A DNA stretch of 64,000 bases from contig NC_061864.1 of the NCBI RefSeq assembly GCF_907164915.1, positions 4,485,389-4,549,388 on the forward strand, read 5' to 3'. This stretch comes from Impatiens glandulifera (Eukaryota > Streptophyta > Magnoliopsida > Ericales > Balsaminaceae). Under the pieces are notes generated by a model. The model was not told the DNA's origin and ran no database searches. It saw nothing but the letters and a program-made list of their open reading frames with translations. The translations under genes were made by a program, and so were the position numbers. The stretch's first letter is position 1. Each line of letters begins with the position of its first letter. This document shows positions 11,601-26,726 of this stretch, in pieces.

Positions 11601-12988
11601 TTCTTGAGAAAATACAGGAGTGGAGAAATCAGGAAAAAATGCTGAAGGTGATTCATGGTGGGAAACATGGCAAGAAGTCCTTCACCAAGACGAATGGAGG
11701 TGTACTTCTTCTGCTCCTACATTTTGAGTTTTACTGCATGACCAAATTATTGTGATTATAATAATAGCACTACTTGCTAATATTGCAGTAACTTAGCTAG
11801 GATAGAAAGAAGTGCTCAGAAACAAGCCAAATCAGGCTCAGAAAATGCTGGATGGTATGAAAAATGGTAAGCTATGTTTTGTAAGTTTAGTTATTGACAT
11901 ATTCTTCTTTTACTGATTCTATTAATTGAGCTGAGCAGGTGGGAGAAATATGATGCTAAAGGTTGGACAGAGAAAGGAGCACATAAGTATGGCAGGCTTA
12001 ATGAACAGTCCTGGTGGGAGAAATGGGGAGAGCATTATGATGGAAGAGGATCCGTCCTCAAATGGTTTTTCCTTATAGCCATACTCTATTTGATCAGACT
12101 ATACAAAATCTCATTCATGCATAAAAATTGAAAATAAATTCTATATTATTTATTATTTTTCTCAGGACAGACAAGTGGGCTGAGACTGAAATTGGAACTA
12201 AATGGGGAGACAAATGGGATGAGAAATTTTTTGCAGGCATAGGTTCACGTCAAGGAGAGACTTGGCATGTGTCGCCTAACGGTGAACGTATGTCCAATCT
12301 CTTTCTTCAGATGTTGAAATGGTTGAGATTGACATATATGTGATTTGCACTAACAATTTGTATTGATATAAAATCTATAGGCTGGTCTAGAACATGGGGA
12401 GAAGAGCACTTTGGAAATGGGTACGTACGATTAGAAAGTAGAAACTGTCTAAAATAAATTGAGAAAAAGGAGATTCCTTTTATTATTAAATTTAGCTCAT
12501 GACAAGAACAAACGGGTAAAACTTTCCATGTTGGATTGTTTGTTATAAATGCCACATTCATTCATTCATTAATTACTTGAGATTCATGCAAAAGATTTGT
12601 GGTTTGATTGCAGAAAGGTGCACAAGTATGGTAAGAGCACAACGGGAGAAAGCTGGGATATTATTGTGGATGAAGAAACATATTATGAGTAAGAAGAAGA
12701 TATATGTTTGTTATATTGTAAAATGTGATTTGGTTGAGTAATTAATTAGCTGAAGTGTGTTTTGATGGGGGGGCAAAAAGGGCTGAGCCACATTATGGAT
12801 GGGCGGATGTTGTGGGCGATTCAACCCAGCTGCTATCCATTCAACCTCCAGAGAAGCCCCCTGGCATCTACCCGATTGTTGATTTCGGGACATCTCACCC
12901 ATTTCCTAGTAGTAGTAGTAATGATGATGACGACGATGACAACAAGAACGACTACCCAAATGTCCCTCCGGAATCCCCAACTCCTTAG
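8697..12988 (+). CDS. ESV1: EARLY STARVATION 1-like starch-binding tryptophan-rich protein, plastid
   Basis: Eleven exons: 8697-8968, 10407-10504, 10615-10808, 11018-11057, 11618-11699, 11789-11866, 11939-12064, 12166-12287, 12381-12420, 12614-12688, 12781-12988. They total 1,335 nt, or 444 residues. The N-terminus is basic and Ser-rich, like a plastid transit peptide. The middle is a run of Trp/Glu/Gly repeats (WWEKSDWTGY, WWETWQEV, WYEKWWEKYDAKGW, WWEKWGEHYDG, WGDKWDEKF), the signature of ESV1 and LESV. The C-terminus has PPEKPPGIYP and an Asp run. Length favours ESV1 (about 430 residues) over LESV (about 580). In Arabidopsis, ESV1 binds starch glucans inside chloroplasts and controls how fast starch is used at night. 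The donor at 12065 (GTTTTT) is weak, but the frame and family sequence require it. Intron 1 holds a SINE-like remnant. Confidence 0.88.
9960..10136 (+). mobile_element. SINE-like remnant in ESV1 intron 1
   Basis: A B-box-like GATTCAATTC lies at 10014-10023. It is followed by GCCTCTCATGGATTAGTTGA and GTGCACAAGCT, words I associate with the body of Au-type plant tRNA-derived SINEs. The element ends in an A10 tract at about 10127-10136. The A-box is not clear and I found no target duplication, so the left limit is approximate. Confidence 0.45.
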
Positions 12989-15900
12989 CATATATATATG
13001 TATATGTATTGTTGGGAAAGAAATGGCAAAGGGATGAAGAAAGAATCCATCATTATCATCCCCTTAGTTGTCAATTTCATTCATTCTTTTCATGGTTGTT
13101 GTTTGGTTTTCATATTGTTAAAGAACAATATCTCTAATTCACCCTAGAAAGGTGTTTAAGTTTGCTAGCCTTGAATTGGACAACTTTTTAAGATTTGGAT
13201 TTGGTTTAATCTTCAAATTCCATAGAGAAATATGGTTTCAGCTTCATTTGGTTAGATGATCTTTCACATCAAAACATTCTATATATGTACTCAACATTAT
13301 CACCCAAAATAGTTCATAAAAATCGCTATTAACATTTGATCTTTTAATATTAATGTCTATGTTATGTTTGAGATTTTCATTTTGTATTAGAGAGTAATTA
13401 TCATTAAAGAGTTGCACATGTAAAAATATATTACAAACAAAAATAACATAACAATAAAAACAAAAACCTAAAAATTTGAAAATTGAAAATTCAATAAAAA
13501 AAAATAAAGATTGAAAATTTAACAAATAGTTTAGGGTGGAAGTTATTTGAGTTAGATAAAAAAAAAAAGAAAAAAAAAAGATGATGCAGAAGAAGTTGAA
13601 CAGAAAGTGTATTGGAATGGAAGTATATTAAATATATATATATATTATAATTGTGATACAATATTTTCAAAAATAGCTAAATTGAAATATTTGAATGCAT
13701 TAAAAAGTTTTCTCAAAATAAAATAAACATGAAACTAATTATAGATTGAAGTACACGATCCTTTTATGTGACATGAGTTAATGTCTCACCCGCTATCATG
13801 ATGATAATTGATACACAACACAATGATAAAAATTATTAATAAAGATATAATGATGATAGACAACCCGTTATATTATTAATAAATAATAAATCCTAGTTTC
13901 ACCCCAAAACAAAAAAAAAAATCAACTTTTTCTCTCTGTTTAAAAAAACAGCTCAAGATTATTTGAAGTCATTTTCATTTTGAGTTCTCTATAATTTCTT
14001 AATATTAATGTCTTTGTTTATTTTTTTATTAATTAAATTATAATTGATAATGCATTATTTTATTGGTGTGACATTATATTTAGCATGATCATATTTATCA
14101 TGTCGATTTTTTTAATCTAAATAATATTTTAAAATTGTTGGGGTCAGTTTGTTGTTCATACCATCTTATTGTGTTGTTTACGATTTTTCGAGTTCGTGTA
14201 TGTCTCATTCTTAACAATAATTGAAAGATAATGTCGTCGGATTTAAAGTTATTTTATACAAGTTTTCTCATTATTTTAATCATATACGTATATGGTCATT
14301 TGAATGAAATTTTTTTCAATGTTTTTTACAACTCCGGTAAATATAATTTTTATTGTCCTACAAAATATATTTGATATAAAAAATTTCACACCGCTTAATT
14401 GATTTGTGTTACACTCTTTTGTCGCTCATAATAAAAAATGAGTTCGTCAGTTGAGTTACACTTAAAAATTGTGTGACTGTCAGATTTTTTTAATTTTATT
14501 CTTTGTATCATACTATTTAACATTTAGTTTATATTTAATTTTTTTTATTTTGGAGATGTTATATTGTATTATTTTTAAATAATTTAAATTAATAAGAATT
14601 GTTTTTTATTCAAATGAAAGATTGTGATGAGATAAAAGTGAAAGTTTCAATCTGAAATTAAATTTAATAGATAAAATGGATATAAACATTTTCATTAGTT
14701 CAAACTGAAATCGAAATATTAAGGAATGTAGGGAGAGTAAAATAGTAAAAGAATAAAAAGAAAAAAAAATTAAATAAGATAAAAAAAATTGAGGTGTTTG
14801 GAAGGATGAAGGAAGAAGACAAGGAGGGGCTGTTTCCTTCCTGTCCCTCCGCCTATTCCATCAAATAAGACTCAAGGAAGACTTGGGAGAGACTTATATG
14901 TTATTACAATGTCCAGATATCAAATAATCTTATTTATATATATTTTTTTAAATGTCTCAACACTATATGTGTTTATATGATTATCTTTTAAAAAAATATT
15001 ATAAGTCAATTGTCCACGTTTAATTATTGTTTAATTATTAATGTATGTTTCATAATAAAAATTTAATATGAAAATAATATTTAATTTATTTTAAAATATT
15101 TAACCATTTGAAAATTTATAGACAAACCAACACATAATCAAACTCGTTTATCAAAACAAAACCGGTGATATGTTATGGTGCGAATACCGTGAGAAAACAA
15201 TATTTCTATATAATATATATATATATTAATACAAAATTTTAAAATTTATAAATGTAATCTCCCTCGTTTATCAAATGGTACATTATTTTAAAATATAAAA
15301 TTTTATTAACTTATATAGTTTAAACTTATATTATAAAATTATAAATATATATGATATTTTTTATTTTATTTTTTAAAATTTAACCGTTTCAAATTTTATT
15401 AGAAGGGTCAACTCGCAAATTAAGATATCGTTTATTCTATCAAAAAAATATTATACGCTTACGTTATTGTGCAAAAATTCAATAATTTAATAAAGATGTG
15501 TTTATATCATGTAAATAATATATATACATATTATTAACTATGCTTCAGTCACATACTTATACTTCACATTTTAGGTTTTATTAACACTACTTTTATTTTA
15601 AAAGTTATAAATAAATATATTTATTGCATGTGGCTCTTCTACCTAACTTCCTTTAATCTCAAAATGATACACTATCAAAATCGTTGGCTTCTAAGTCAAA
15701 TATATTGAATTGTGTTATAGCAACAAAATCTCGGACGATTAAAAATAATTCCCCTTATCATGTGATGGACAATCTGAAAAAAAGAAATAAAAGAGTTTTC
15801 GAAGGAAAAAATTATAGATACGAGCGTTTCAAATGATTTATGTTATATGCGTTGGCCTCCATTCAAAAAAAAAAAAAAGGTACAATATCATAATTTTTTG

Positions 15901-17163
15901 ATTTTATTGACATTTAAAATTTTATGTTTTTTTTTATTTATTGTTTTTTTTTCTTTTAATTTTTAATGTTAGAACGTATATTTTGCTTCTTCTTTTTTTA
16001 TAATTGTTACATTTTTAAAAAATTAAAAAAATATATTTATTCATATAATAATATATAAATATATACATATTATTATATTTATATATATTTGGTTGGAGAT
16101 CAAAGTGATACAAAACATTATTATTTCGCTAGATTCTCGGTCAAAGTCTTTTGGATTTTTTTTCAATCTCTCAATTTCCTGTCAAAATAGGGAAATTCCG
16201 TCTGATTGGTTCGGATTGACTGACATCCTATACTAACCCAATTTATAAGTTATTGTGCAAAATTTTGTCAAATGTTTCAAACACAATTTTTTTTTATACT
16301 TTAACAAATATGATTTCAAATTTAGGTAATTTTGTTGAACTTTTAAAATTTATAATAATAAATAAAATATTACAAAATTATACTGTCTAGTCATCAAAGT
16401 ACAAAAATTTAAAAGTCAGAAAATGACTATGGAGTAGTCATATATAACTCATAACATAACTAGCTAACTATTCAAAAAAAAAAATTTAAGGAAATATATA
16501 TATATATATAATATAAATATGAGAAAAGGTAAGAAAATTTTAAAATTATCCTCCAAAATAATAAATAAATATATAAAGGTAAGAAATTTGAAATTTCTCC
16601 TCCACAAACATCACCATTCATAATTCTATTTTGATGCAAATTTTAAATTGTAAAATGACAACTTACCTATACTTGTTTATTATATGGAATAATTGATATT
16701 ATTTCCCAATAAATCATATCTCATTCATTTTTTACTTTTAAATCATTATTACCTATCTTTGTAAATGGACATTCCATTCAAAATATCCCAATATAGAAAC
16801 CATTACTAAAATATAAAAAACAAATAAAATAAAATAAAATTAACAGATCATCAAACAAAGCTCTAACTAATTCTTACTACAAGTTAATTCTATTTTTTTT
16901 TCATTAAGCATATTAAATTATTTTTATCTTCTGATATTATACCAAATTAACTTAAGATTTCCATTTAAAATTTGTATTTATTTACATTAATTAATTAACA
17001 TCCTAATTTAATTTAGTGGGCCAATTACAGAGGGTTTACATAAGTATACGAAACGGCTTCTCTTCATTATTTCCATCTTCTTCCCCAAAATCTTTTCGCC
17101 ATTGTTAAGGAGCTTCAACAAATTCATCTCTCTCTACTCTCTCACACACACAAACACACACTC
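12989..17163. other. AT-rich intergenic region, no gene seen
   Basis: The first few hundred bases are probably the ESV1 3' UTR. The rest is AT-rich with many poly-A and poly-T runs and short TA tracts (for example 13630-13645 and 16497-16510). I see no splice-linked reading frames and no RNA gene. The final 130 bp is the promoter and leader of the next gene, with a TATA-like TTTACATAAGTATA near 17035-17048 and a CT/CA-rich leader. Confidence 0.6.
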
Positions 17164-17698
17164 ATGCAGTTTTTGAAGAAATGGTTCATAATCACCAATC
17201 ACGATTACTGGCGCATCCTTATCCTCATCATTCTCTTTCCTCTCTCTTTCTTCCTCCTCTTTCTCTCTGTAACTTCCCCCACCGGCTTCATCTCCTTATC
17301 CTTCTTGTACAAACGCGCGGCGGCGGCAGCGGCGGCGGAACAGAGCACCAGGGTGCAAGGATCGAGAATGGCGGTTTGTTTGGTAGGCGGCGCTCGGAGG
17401 TTCGAGCTCACCGGACCGTCGATCGTCAAAAATATCTTAAATATTTACCCTAATTCAGATCTCTTCATTCACAGTCCGCTTGATTCAAACGCCTATAAAC
17501 TATCTCTTCTTAATCTGGCGCCCAAAATCGCGTCCGTGCGTATCTTTAAACCCGAACCCGTCCCCCAAACGGAATCGCAAACGCGAGTTCTTACAGCCAG
17601 CAACTCGCCAAACGGCACACAGGTAATTAATTCATTAACTCATTAATTAAATATTTAAAGCTGGGTTTATTATTTATACGTTACATGAATAATTACTC

Positions 17699-17733
<35 letters not shown>

Positions 17734-19589
17734 TATATGATGTGTGAATTAATTCTCTATAAGCTACGCAAGTTTGGTGAGTAGTATCAAGTATGGGTTA
17801 GCTGCCAAACACTAATATTTAAATTAATTAATTTTATTTTTAGCTTTTAAACTCCATACGTTATTAACTATCTTATTAAATTATATTTATTATATATATA
17901 GCCTAATTATAGTAAATGAATATTACAGATACAGATTAGATAGATCATGTTAATTTGTGGGCCGTGAAAATACATCCCAATTTAACTTTCTTTCAAAACA
18001 TAATTATCACTATTAAAGATTTTTTTTCTATCATTTATAATTGGAATTATATTTATATTATTAAATAAAAAATTAAAATTTAATAGATTAATTAATGGTT
18101 ATTATATAAAAATGTATTTAATTGATTGTTTTAATAATGAATAGATTTTTGATTTTATAATTATATATAGTGGATCATTTGAAATTAATATAAACAATCA
18201 AAACGGCTATTGTTTGAAAAACAAGGAGAAAAACAAAATGATAGGCCAAAACAATTTTTTCATTGATACAATTCTTTTAAAGATATTGTTACATGTCTCT
18301 ATCAAAATAGAGATGTTCCAACCTTTTACCAATTTTGATAAAAACTTAATAGTCTATATATATATATATGACGTTAAATTATTATTATTCCGGCAACAAT
18401 CAGTGGTAGATTTTTATTTTTGTTTTATTCTAGGGTTCTAAAATAGAACCAATTCTCAACCGGCGAATATTATTAACAGATAGAAAAATTAAAGAATATA
18501 ATATTATGTGGGGAGAAAGAACTTGATTCTGTTGTATAGAAAAAATCTGACTAATTCTAAATTAAATAGTTTTATTATAATATTTAATCAATTTATGTTA
18601 ATTCACCTTAATTAAAAATAAAATTTTAATCATTTTTTTTTTAGTCTACACTATATATATATATATTTGTTATTATATGTTTTCAACAAGTTAATTAATT
18701 TTTTTTAAATATGAGTTTGGGCATTCCATGGTCTGATCGTAAATACATGCACATGCAGGGGCTTTTACAGTATTTCAACTTAGTGGAAGGGTGCCTGGCG
18801 ATGATAAAATCGTATCAAGAAGAGAAGAATTTCACATACGACTGGATAGTCCGAACCCGGCTCGACGGATACTGGTCCGCCCCATTGAAACCCGATAATT
18901 TCATCCCGGGTATTTACGTCGTCCCTCCAGGTTCATCCTACGGCGGTCTGAACGACCGTCTCGGCATCGGCGATTTCGAAACCTCCTCAGTCGCACTCTC
19001 CCGTCTCTCTCTGATACCCCAACTCGACGCCGCCGGTTTCCGGCAACTCAATTCCGAGTCAGCATTCAAAGCCCAACTCAACGTGAAACGAGTTCCTCAT
19101 ATAGAACTGTCCTCACCCTTTTGCGTAGTTTCAGACAGGACATACGGTTACCCTCCGGCGAGGTACGGTGTTCTTGTGGCGGCGATGTCGAGCAAGGGAC
19201 CGTTAAGCGGGGGGAAATGTCGGCCGTGTGAAGCTGCCTGTTATGGGCGGTGCTTGGAGACGGTAATGCCGAATCTTGAGCGGGGGGGATGGAGCTGGAC
19301 GGCGGAGTATTGGGGAAACGGAGCTTTGGAATTGTGTGATGCTCGTGGGGAGTGGGAGAAAGGGTGGGAGAAGTTGTTTGATCGAACGGCGGGAGGGGAG
19401 TTAGCGGCCGAGAGACGGCGAATTATTGGTTTGGATATTGAGAAATGTGTGATGGGGTTTGAGAACATGAAAGGGAGGACGGCGATTTGGGATGCGCCGG
19501 AGGCGGTGGAGATATGTGGGTTGGGTGGTTTGCAGCCCAATTCGTCTTCCTATGTTCAATTGAGTCCTGACCAGAGGAGAAGAGTGTAA
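17164..19589 (+). CDS. Type II membrane protein of the DUF7796 type (glycosyltransferase-like), unknown function
   Basis: Two exons, 17164-17622 and 18759-19589, give 429 residues with a phase-0 junction ([16 protein letters not shown]). The N-terminus is short and basic, followed by a hydrophobic anchor at residues about 17-38 ([17 protein letters not shown]), then an Ala run and a lumenal-type domain starting [19 protein letters not shown]. The second exon has [25 protein letters not shown], a Cys cluster ([12 protein letters not shown]) and [18 protein letters not shown] recognise these from Arabidopsis proteins such as At4g12700 and At2g04280, annotated only as calcium-binding or DUF7796. 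The VRTR-D and NDR patterns suggest a Golgi glycosyltransferase fold, but that is inference. The start gives the complete anchor and lies just after a CT/CA-rich leader. A possible AATAAA poly(A) signal is at 19708. Confidence 0.8.
17703..17729. repeat. (TA)n microsatellite in intron
   Basis: About 13 TA units inside the single intron of the DUF7796-type gene. Confidence 0.85.
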
Positions 19590-21096
19590 AATCGATATTG
19601 GTAAACAGAATAGAAAATACTATTGATCTAAACGTGCATGTTTTTTATTCAATTATTTATAATATAGTTTCAATTTTTTGTCTAAGAGTTTTAGTTGAAT
19701 ATTGATTAATAAACGGATCAGCTCTCAATTAATTTTGCTCCAAAGATCTTAATTAAATTTGTAGAAATTATTTTTAGTTAAGTGTTAATTGTCTGGTAAG
19801 TTGTAAATCAAAGCAAAGCCTGATGAGTAAATTTCTTCCCATTTTCAACATTATATGACCAATTGATGCATTGACTTAAAGAAAATAAATTTAAATGATT
19901 TGGATTCAATAATTCTCATTTATGTACTCAATGAAGATGAGGATGGGTTTGAGCGACAAGTTTTGTGTGTAGTTAAATGATTAAATATATTTACGGACTA
20001 TCGATTTAACTCGCGGTGTTTAGTCGCACCCCAAAGGAAAAGCGGAACTCAGCAACTTAATAATAATAAATTGATTCAAAGAGCTAAATTTATTTAAATG
20101 ACTTAGTAACCAAGCAATTATAATGTTAACTTCCATTTTTTCCAAACTTTTTTTCTTGTTTTCATAGGACAATTTTATTTGTATAGAAAATAATGTTGTA
20201 ACATGTAACGAATAAGCAAAGGACAAACTTAATTGTGAGATAGCAATTGGGATTATTACTCTATCATTTTTTATTTATTTTCTTACAATAAAACATATAA
20301 TTAAAACTGTTATACACATTCACAATTATCACACTTTTGGAGCTTGTTATTGAACAGGAGTGTATGACTAATGATACCAACTTGTATAGGAGATCTTTGT
20401 AAAAACATTTGCATGAAAAAAAATGACATTTATTCGGTTTGAAAATAATACAATTGGTGGATCTCATTGAATAATGTAGAGCGATGCATTTCATCCTTGT
20501 TTGAATACTTTTGTGTCATCAGATTTTATGAAGTTAAGCACAATCTTTCAAAGTTATAAATCACTTTAATTAATTAATTAATCACTTAAACTATAAAGTG
20601 AGTTATTAAACAATAATTAAAAAAATGTATTTCTTCTACATTGTTGTGAAATCAAATATCTCCTGAAATTTAATAAATTAATAATAATATAATTATAATG
20701 GATTTAAAAATTCATAAAAATTATTTGAATAAGAGGAAAAAGATAAATACTAAAAATTTATTCATTAACTTTTACATGGTTTAAGATATATATATATATA
20801 TATATGAAAAAAATAGAATATTGAGTGCTTTTTGTTTTCTTATTCACTTATTATTTTATTTTGTGAGCTACCATAATCAGTTCGCATCTAATTTTTCAAT
20901 AATATAATTTATTAAATAATCTAATAAAATATTTAAATATATATTTTTTGCTTTTAATAATTTATATATATTATTTTGAAAATTTTATATGGTTAATTTG
21001 GGAATTTTCAAAATGAAAAAAATGAAAATATTGTCACATTCTGATCAGTAATAATTTTAAATGGATTAAACATATATATAATTAATATTCACTTTG

Positions 21097-21128
<32 letters not shown>

Positions 21129-23230
21129 CTTATTCTTTATTCATTTATTTATTTTCTTTTTCTTTTAACTCGTTTGAGTTTGATGAAAAATTCAAATTTT
21201 ATTTCCATATATAACCTCCCTCTATCTCTATATATTATTCCTAATTAATAATAATTTATTTAATGAAATAATTTAATTTATATTAAAATAAAATTTAAAA
21301 TATAATAAAATAAATATTAAAAAACTATTATTAAGTTAATATTAACTTTTATTAAAATAAAATAATTTTATAATTTAATTTATATTAAATAAAATTTTAA
21401 ATGTAATAAAATAAATATTATATATATATATTAAATTTTAGATGAGATATATTAATAAGAAAAAAGTTGAATAAATTTCTTTATAAATATTTAATTTAGA
21501 TGAGGCATATTTATAAATTAATTTATATGTGTTATTCAAATATATTAATTTTATTTTATAGTATAATTATTTATTTATTTGAATTATTTAAAATTTAAAT
21601 ATTATATTAGATAATATAGTATATTATAGTTGGATTTATATTTTTAATTTTTATTTAAGGTAATTAATAAAAAGTAAAATTAAATATTCCATTTATTAAT
21701 CTAAGTCTTTTTTTCTTTTTCTCAATTATTTTTTATTAAAATTTATTTCTTATTATTCAGTTTTTTAGTTATATAAATAATTTAAAATTATATATTATTA
21801 TTAATATATATACATAATTCATATAATTTTAAAATATATTTATTAATTTACAAAATTTATAATTAATAAAAAAAATTATATTAACATATCTGAAATTATA
21901 TAACATTTTACAAAATAGTTTTTTTAATATCAAATATATAGAGATTTTCTATCTCTAAGTTTTTTTTTTTTTAAAAAAAGTTGAGTCAATTTCTAAATAT
22001 ATATAAATTTTTGATTTTATTTGAATTCGGAATAATTAACTAATTTATTTATTAAAATATTTTATAATATTAAATAAAATATATTTGAAATATAAATTTA
22101 ATTTAAATAATTTTGGGTGAAAATATTTTGTTTATAAAAAATATATAAAAATATTATAAATTAATTTTGATAAATACAAAATGATAAAATGATCTAGTAT
22201 ATAAAAAAGAGAGAAAAAATGTATTAAAGATAAATATTATTATATACAAGGTAAATTAATTTTTAATAATAAATATCAAGATTTTTTATTTTATTTTAAA
22301 GAATATGAGGGTTTTTTTTTACTAATATTCTTATATTTTCTTTTATATATTTTATATATATATATATTTAATAGAAATGATGGGGAGGAAATTTGGTAAC
22401 ACAAGTTGAAAAAATAACATTTTTTTTCTCTTTTCTTTGTGTCATCCTCCTTTATTTTTTTCGATGTGGTGATACCTTACTCTCTCTCAAATTATCCATA
22501 TCATTTCTCTATTTATTAAATTAATTTGAATAAATATAACATAAATGATATGGTAAAGGACGAATTTATGTAAGGGTTCGGGTGGGCTGAAGCTTATCCC
22601 GAATATTTTTTTTACTGTATAAATATGACATTACCTTTAATTTTTTTAAAAAAATTAATATAATTTATTATTTTTTTTATCTAATTATTAAAAAAATGGT
22701 AAATTTTACTTTTATATACTTATTTTTTTTTTAAATTTTCTCATTATTATTTTAAGTCACCCTAAATTTTTTTCAAGTCCACCCCAATCCGTCCCTGGAT
22801 ATGGTGATAAACCCACCTTATATTTGTAGTCATAGATAAATTTTGAAACTCTATTAATTTTTTTTTATTAACTCAAAAAGTAAATAAAAATATAAAAATA
22901 AAACAAAATAAAATCTAGGATACATTAATGCAAGTGAATTGAGTGTTTCTTTATTTGTTACAAAAATCTAAAAAAAAAATCTAACATAGATTATATATAA
23001 AAAGAGACTTTTACACAAGACACTCAAAAGTCTATATATTAACAATTTCATAATAAATAATTATATTTTAAAAATCTAATAATAAAAAATATATAACAAT
23101 TTAAATAATCTTTCTTTCCAATCATATCAATTATGAATGAAATTATGATTTATTTTTATTATATATTAATAAATAAATAAATAAATAAAAGTGGAAAGGA
23201 AGTTGCATGTATGAAAGCGCGAAAAAGAGT
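19590..23230. other. AT-rich intergenic region with one MITE, no gene seen
   Basis: The start is the probable 3' UTR of the upstream gene. From about 20,500 to 23,200 the DNA is almost pure A/T with simple runs, including (TA)n at 21100-21128. The only structured item is a hAT-type MITE at 22,555-22,797. No reading frame matches a protein I know. Confidence 0.6.
22547..22805. mobile_element. hAT-type MITE, 243 bp, with perfect 8-bp target duplication
   Basis: GATATGGT at 22547-22554 and again at 22798-22805 flanks an element that begins AAAGGACGAATTT and ends AATCCGTCCCTG. Read from the other strand, the right end is CAGGGACGGATTG, which matches the left end at 9 of 13 bases. An 8-bp duplication with CAGGG-type ends is the mark of the hAT superfamily. 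The sub-terminal parts are GC-richer (GGTTCGGGTGGGCTGAAGC, and TCCACCCC at the other end) and the interior is A/T. It has no coding capacity. Confidence 0.75.
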
Positions 23231-23336
23231 GAAAAACAAAAATTACAGATCTTTTTAGCTGTACGGAGCATGAGAGAGAAAGTATGAAAAAAAAGAAGCA
23301 AGGCAGCTAAGCACAAGAAAGAAGACGAAGAAGAAG

Positions 23337-23369
23337 ATGCACTTCAGTTTTCATCTTTCCTTCAATTAG
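23337..23369 (+). promoter_or_regulatory. Upstream ORF (10 residues) in the BSK1 leader
   Basis: ATG at 23337 runs ten codons to TAG at 23367-23369, 75 bp before the main start. Two more short upstream ORFs lie at 23270-23287 and 23284-23310. They matter only if the transcript begins before them, which the sequence does not show. Confidence 0.35.
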
Positions 23370-23444
23370 ATCTCTTCTTCTTCTTCCTCTGCCACAGGCT
23401 CCTCTGTTTTCTTTCTTTCCAAGTCAACAGATACAGAAAGAGTC

Positions 23445-26574
<3,130 letters not shown>

Positions 26575-26726
26575 CATTTTTTCTATTTTATTTGATTCTT
26601 CTTGTTGTTAATGTTATTGTTGTTGGCTTTGACAGAACAATTGTTGTGTTTATATATATATATATATGCAAATGTATTGTTTTGGGTGACATGCAATTCT
26701 TACAGAAAAATCATAAAAATGGGGAA
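26575..26726. other. Short convergent spacer between BSK1 and FtsH
   Basis: Only about 150 bp separate the BSK1 stop (+) from the FtsH stop (-). It contains a short TA run at 26652-26667. The 3' UTRs of the two genes probably overlap. Confidence 0.6.

Noticed and set aside
17205..17453. Alternative frames over the DUF7796-type exon 1
   Set aside because: They overlap a frame with clear family similarity and a phase-matched exon 2.
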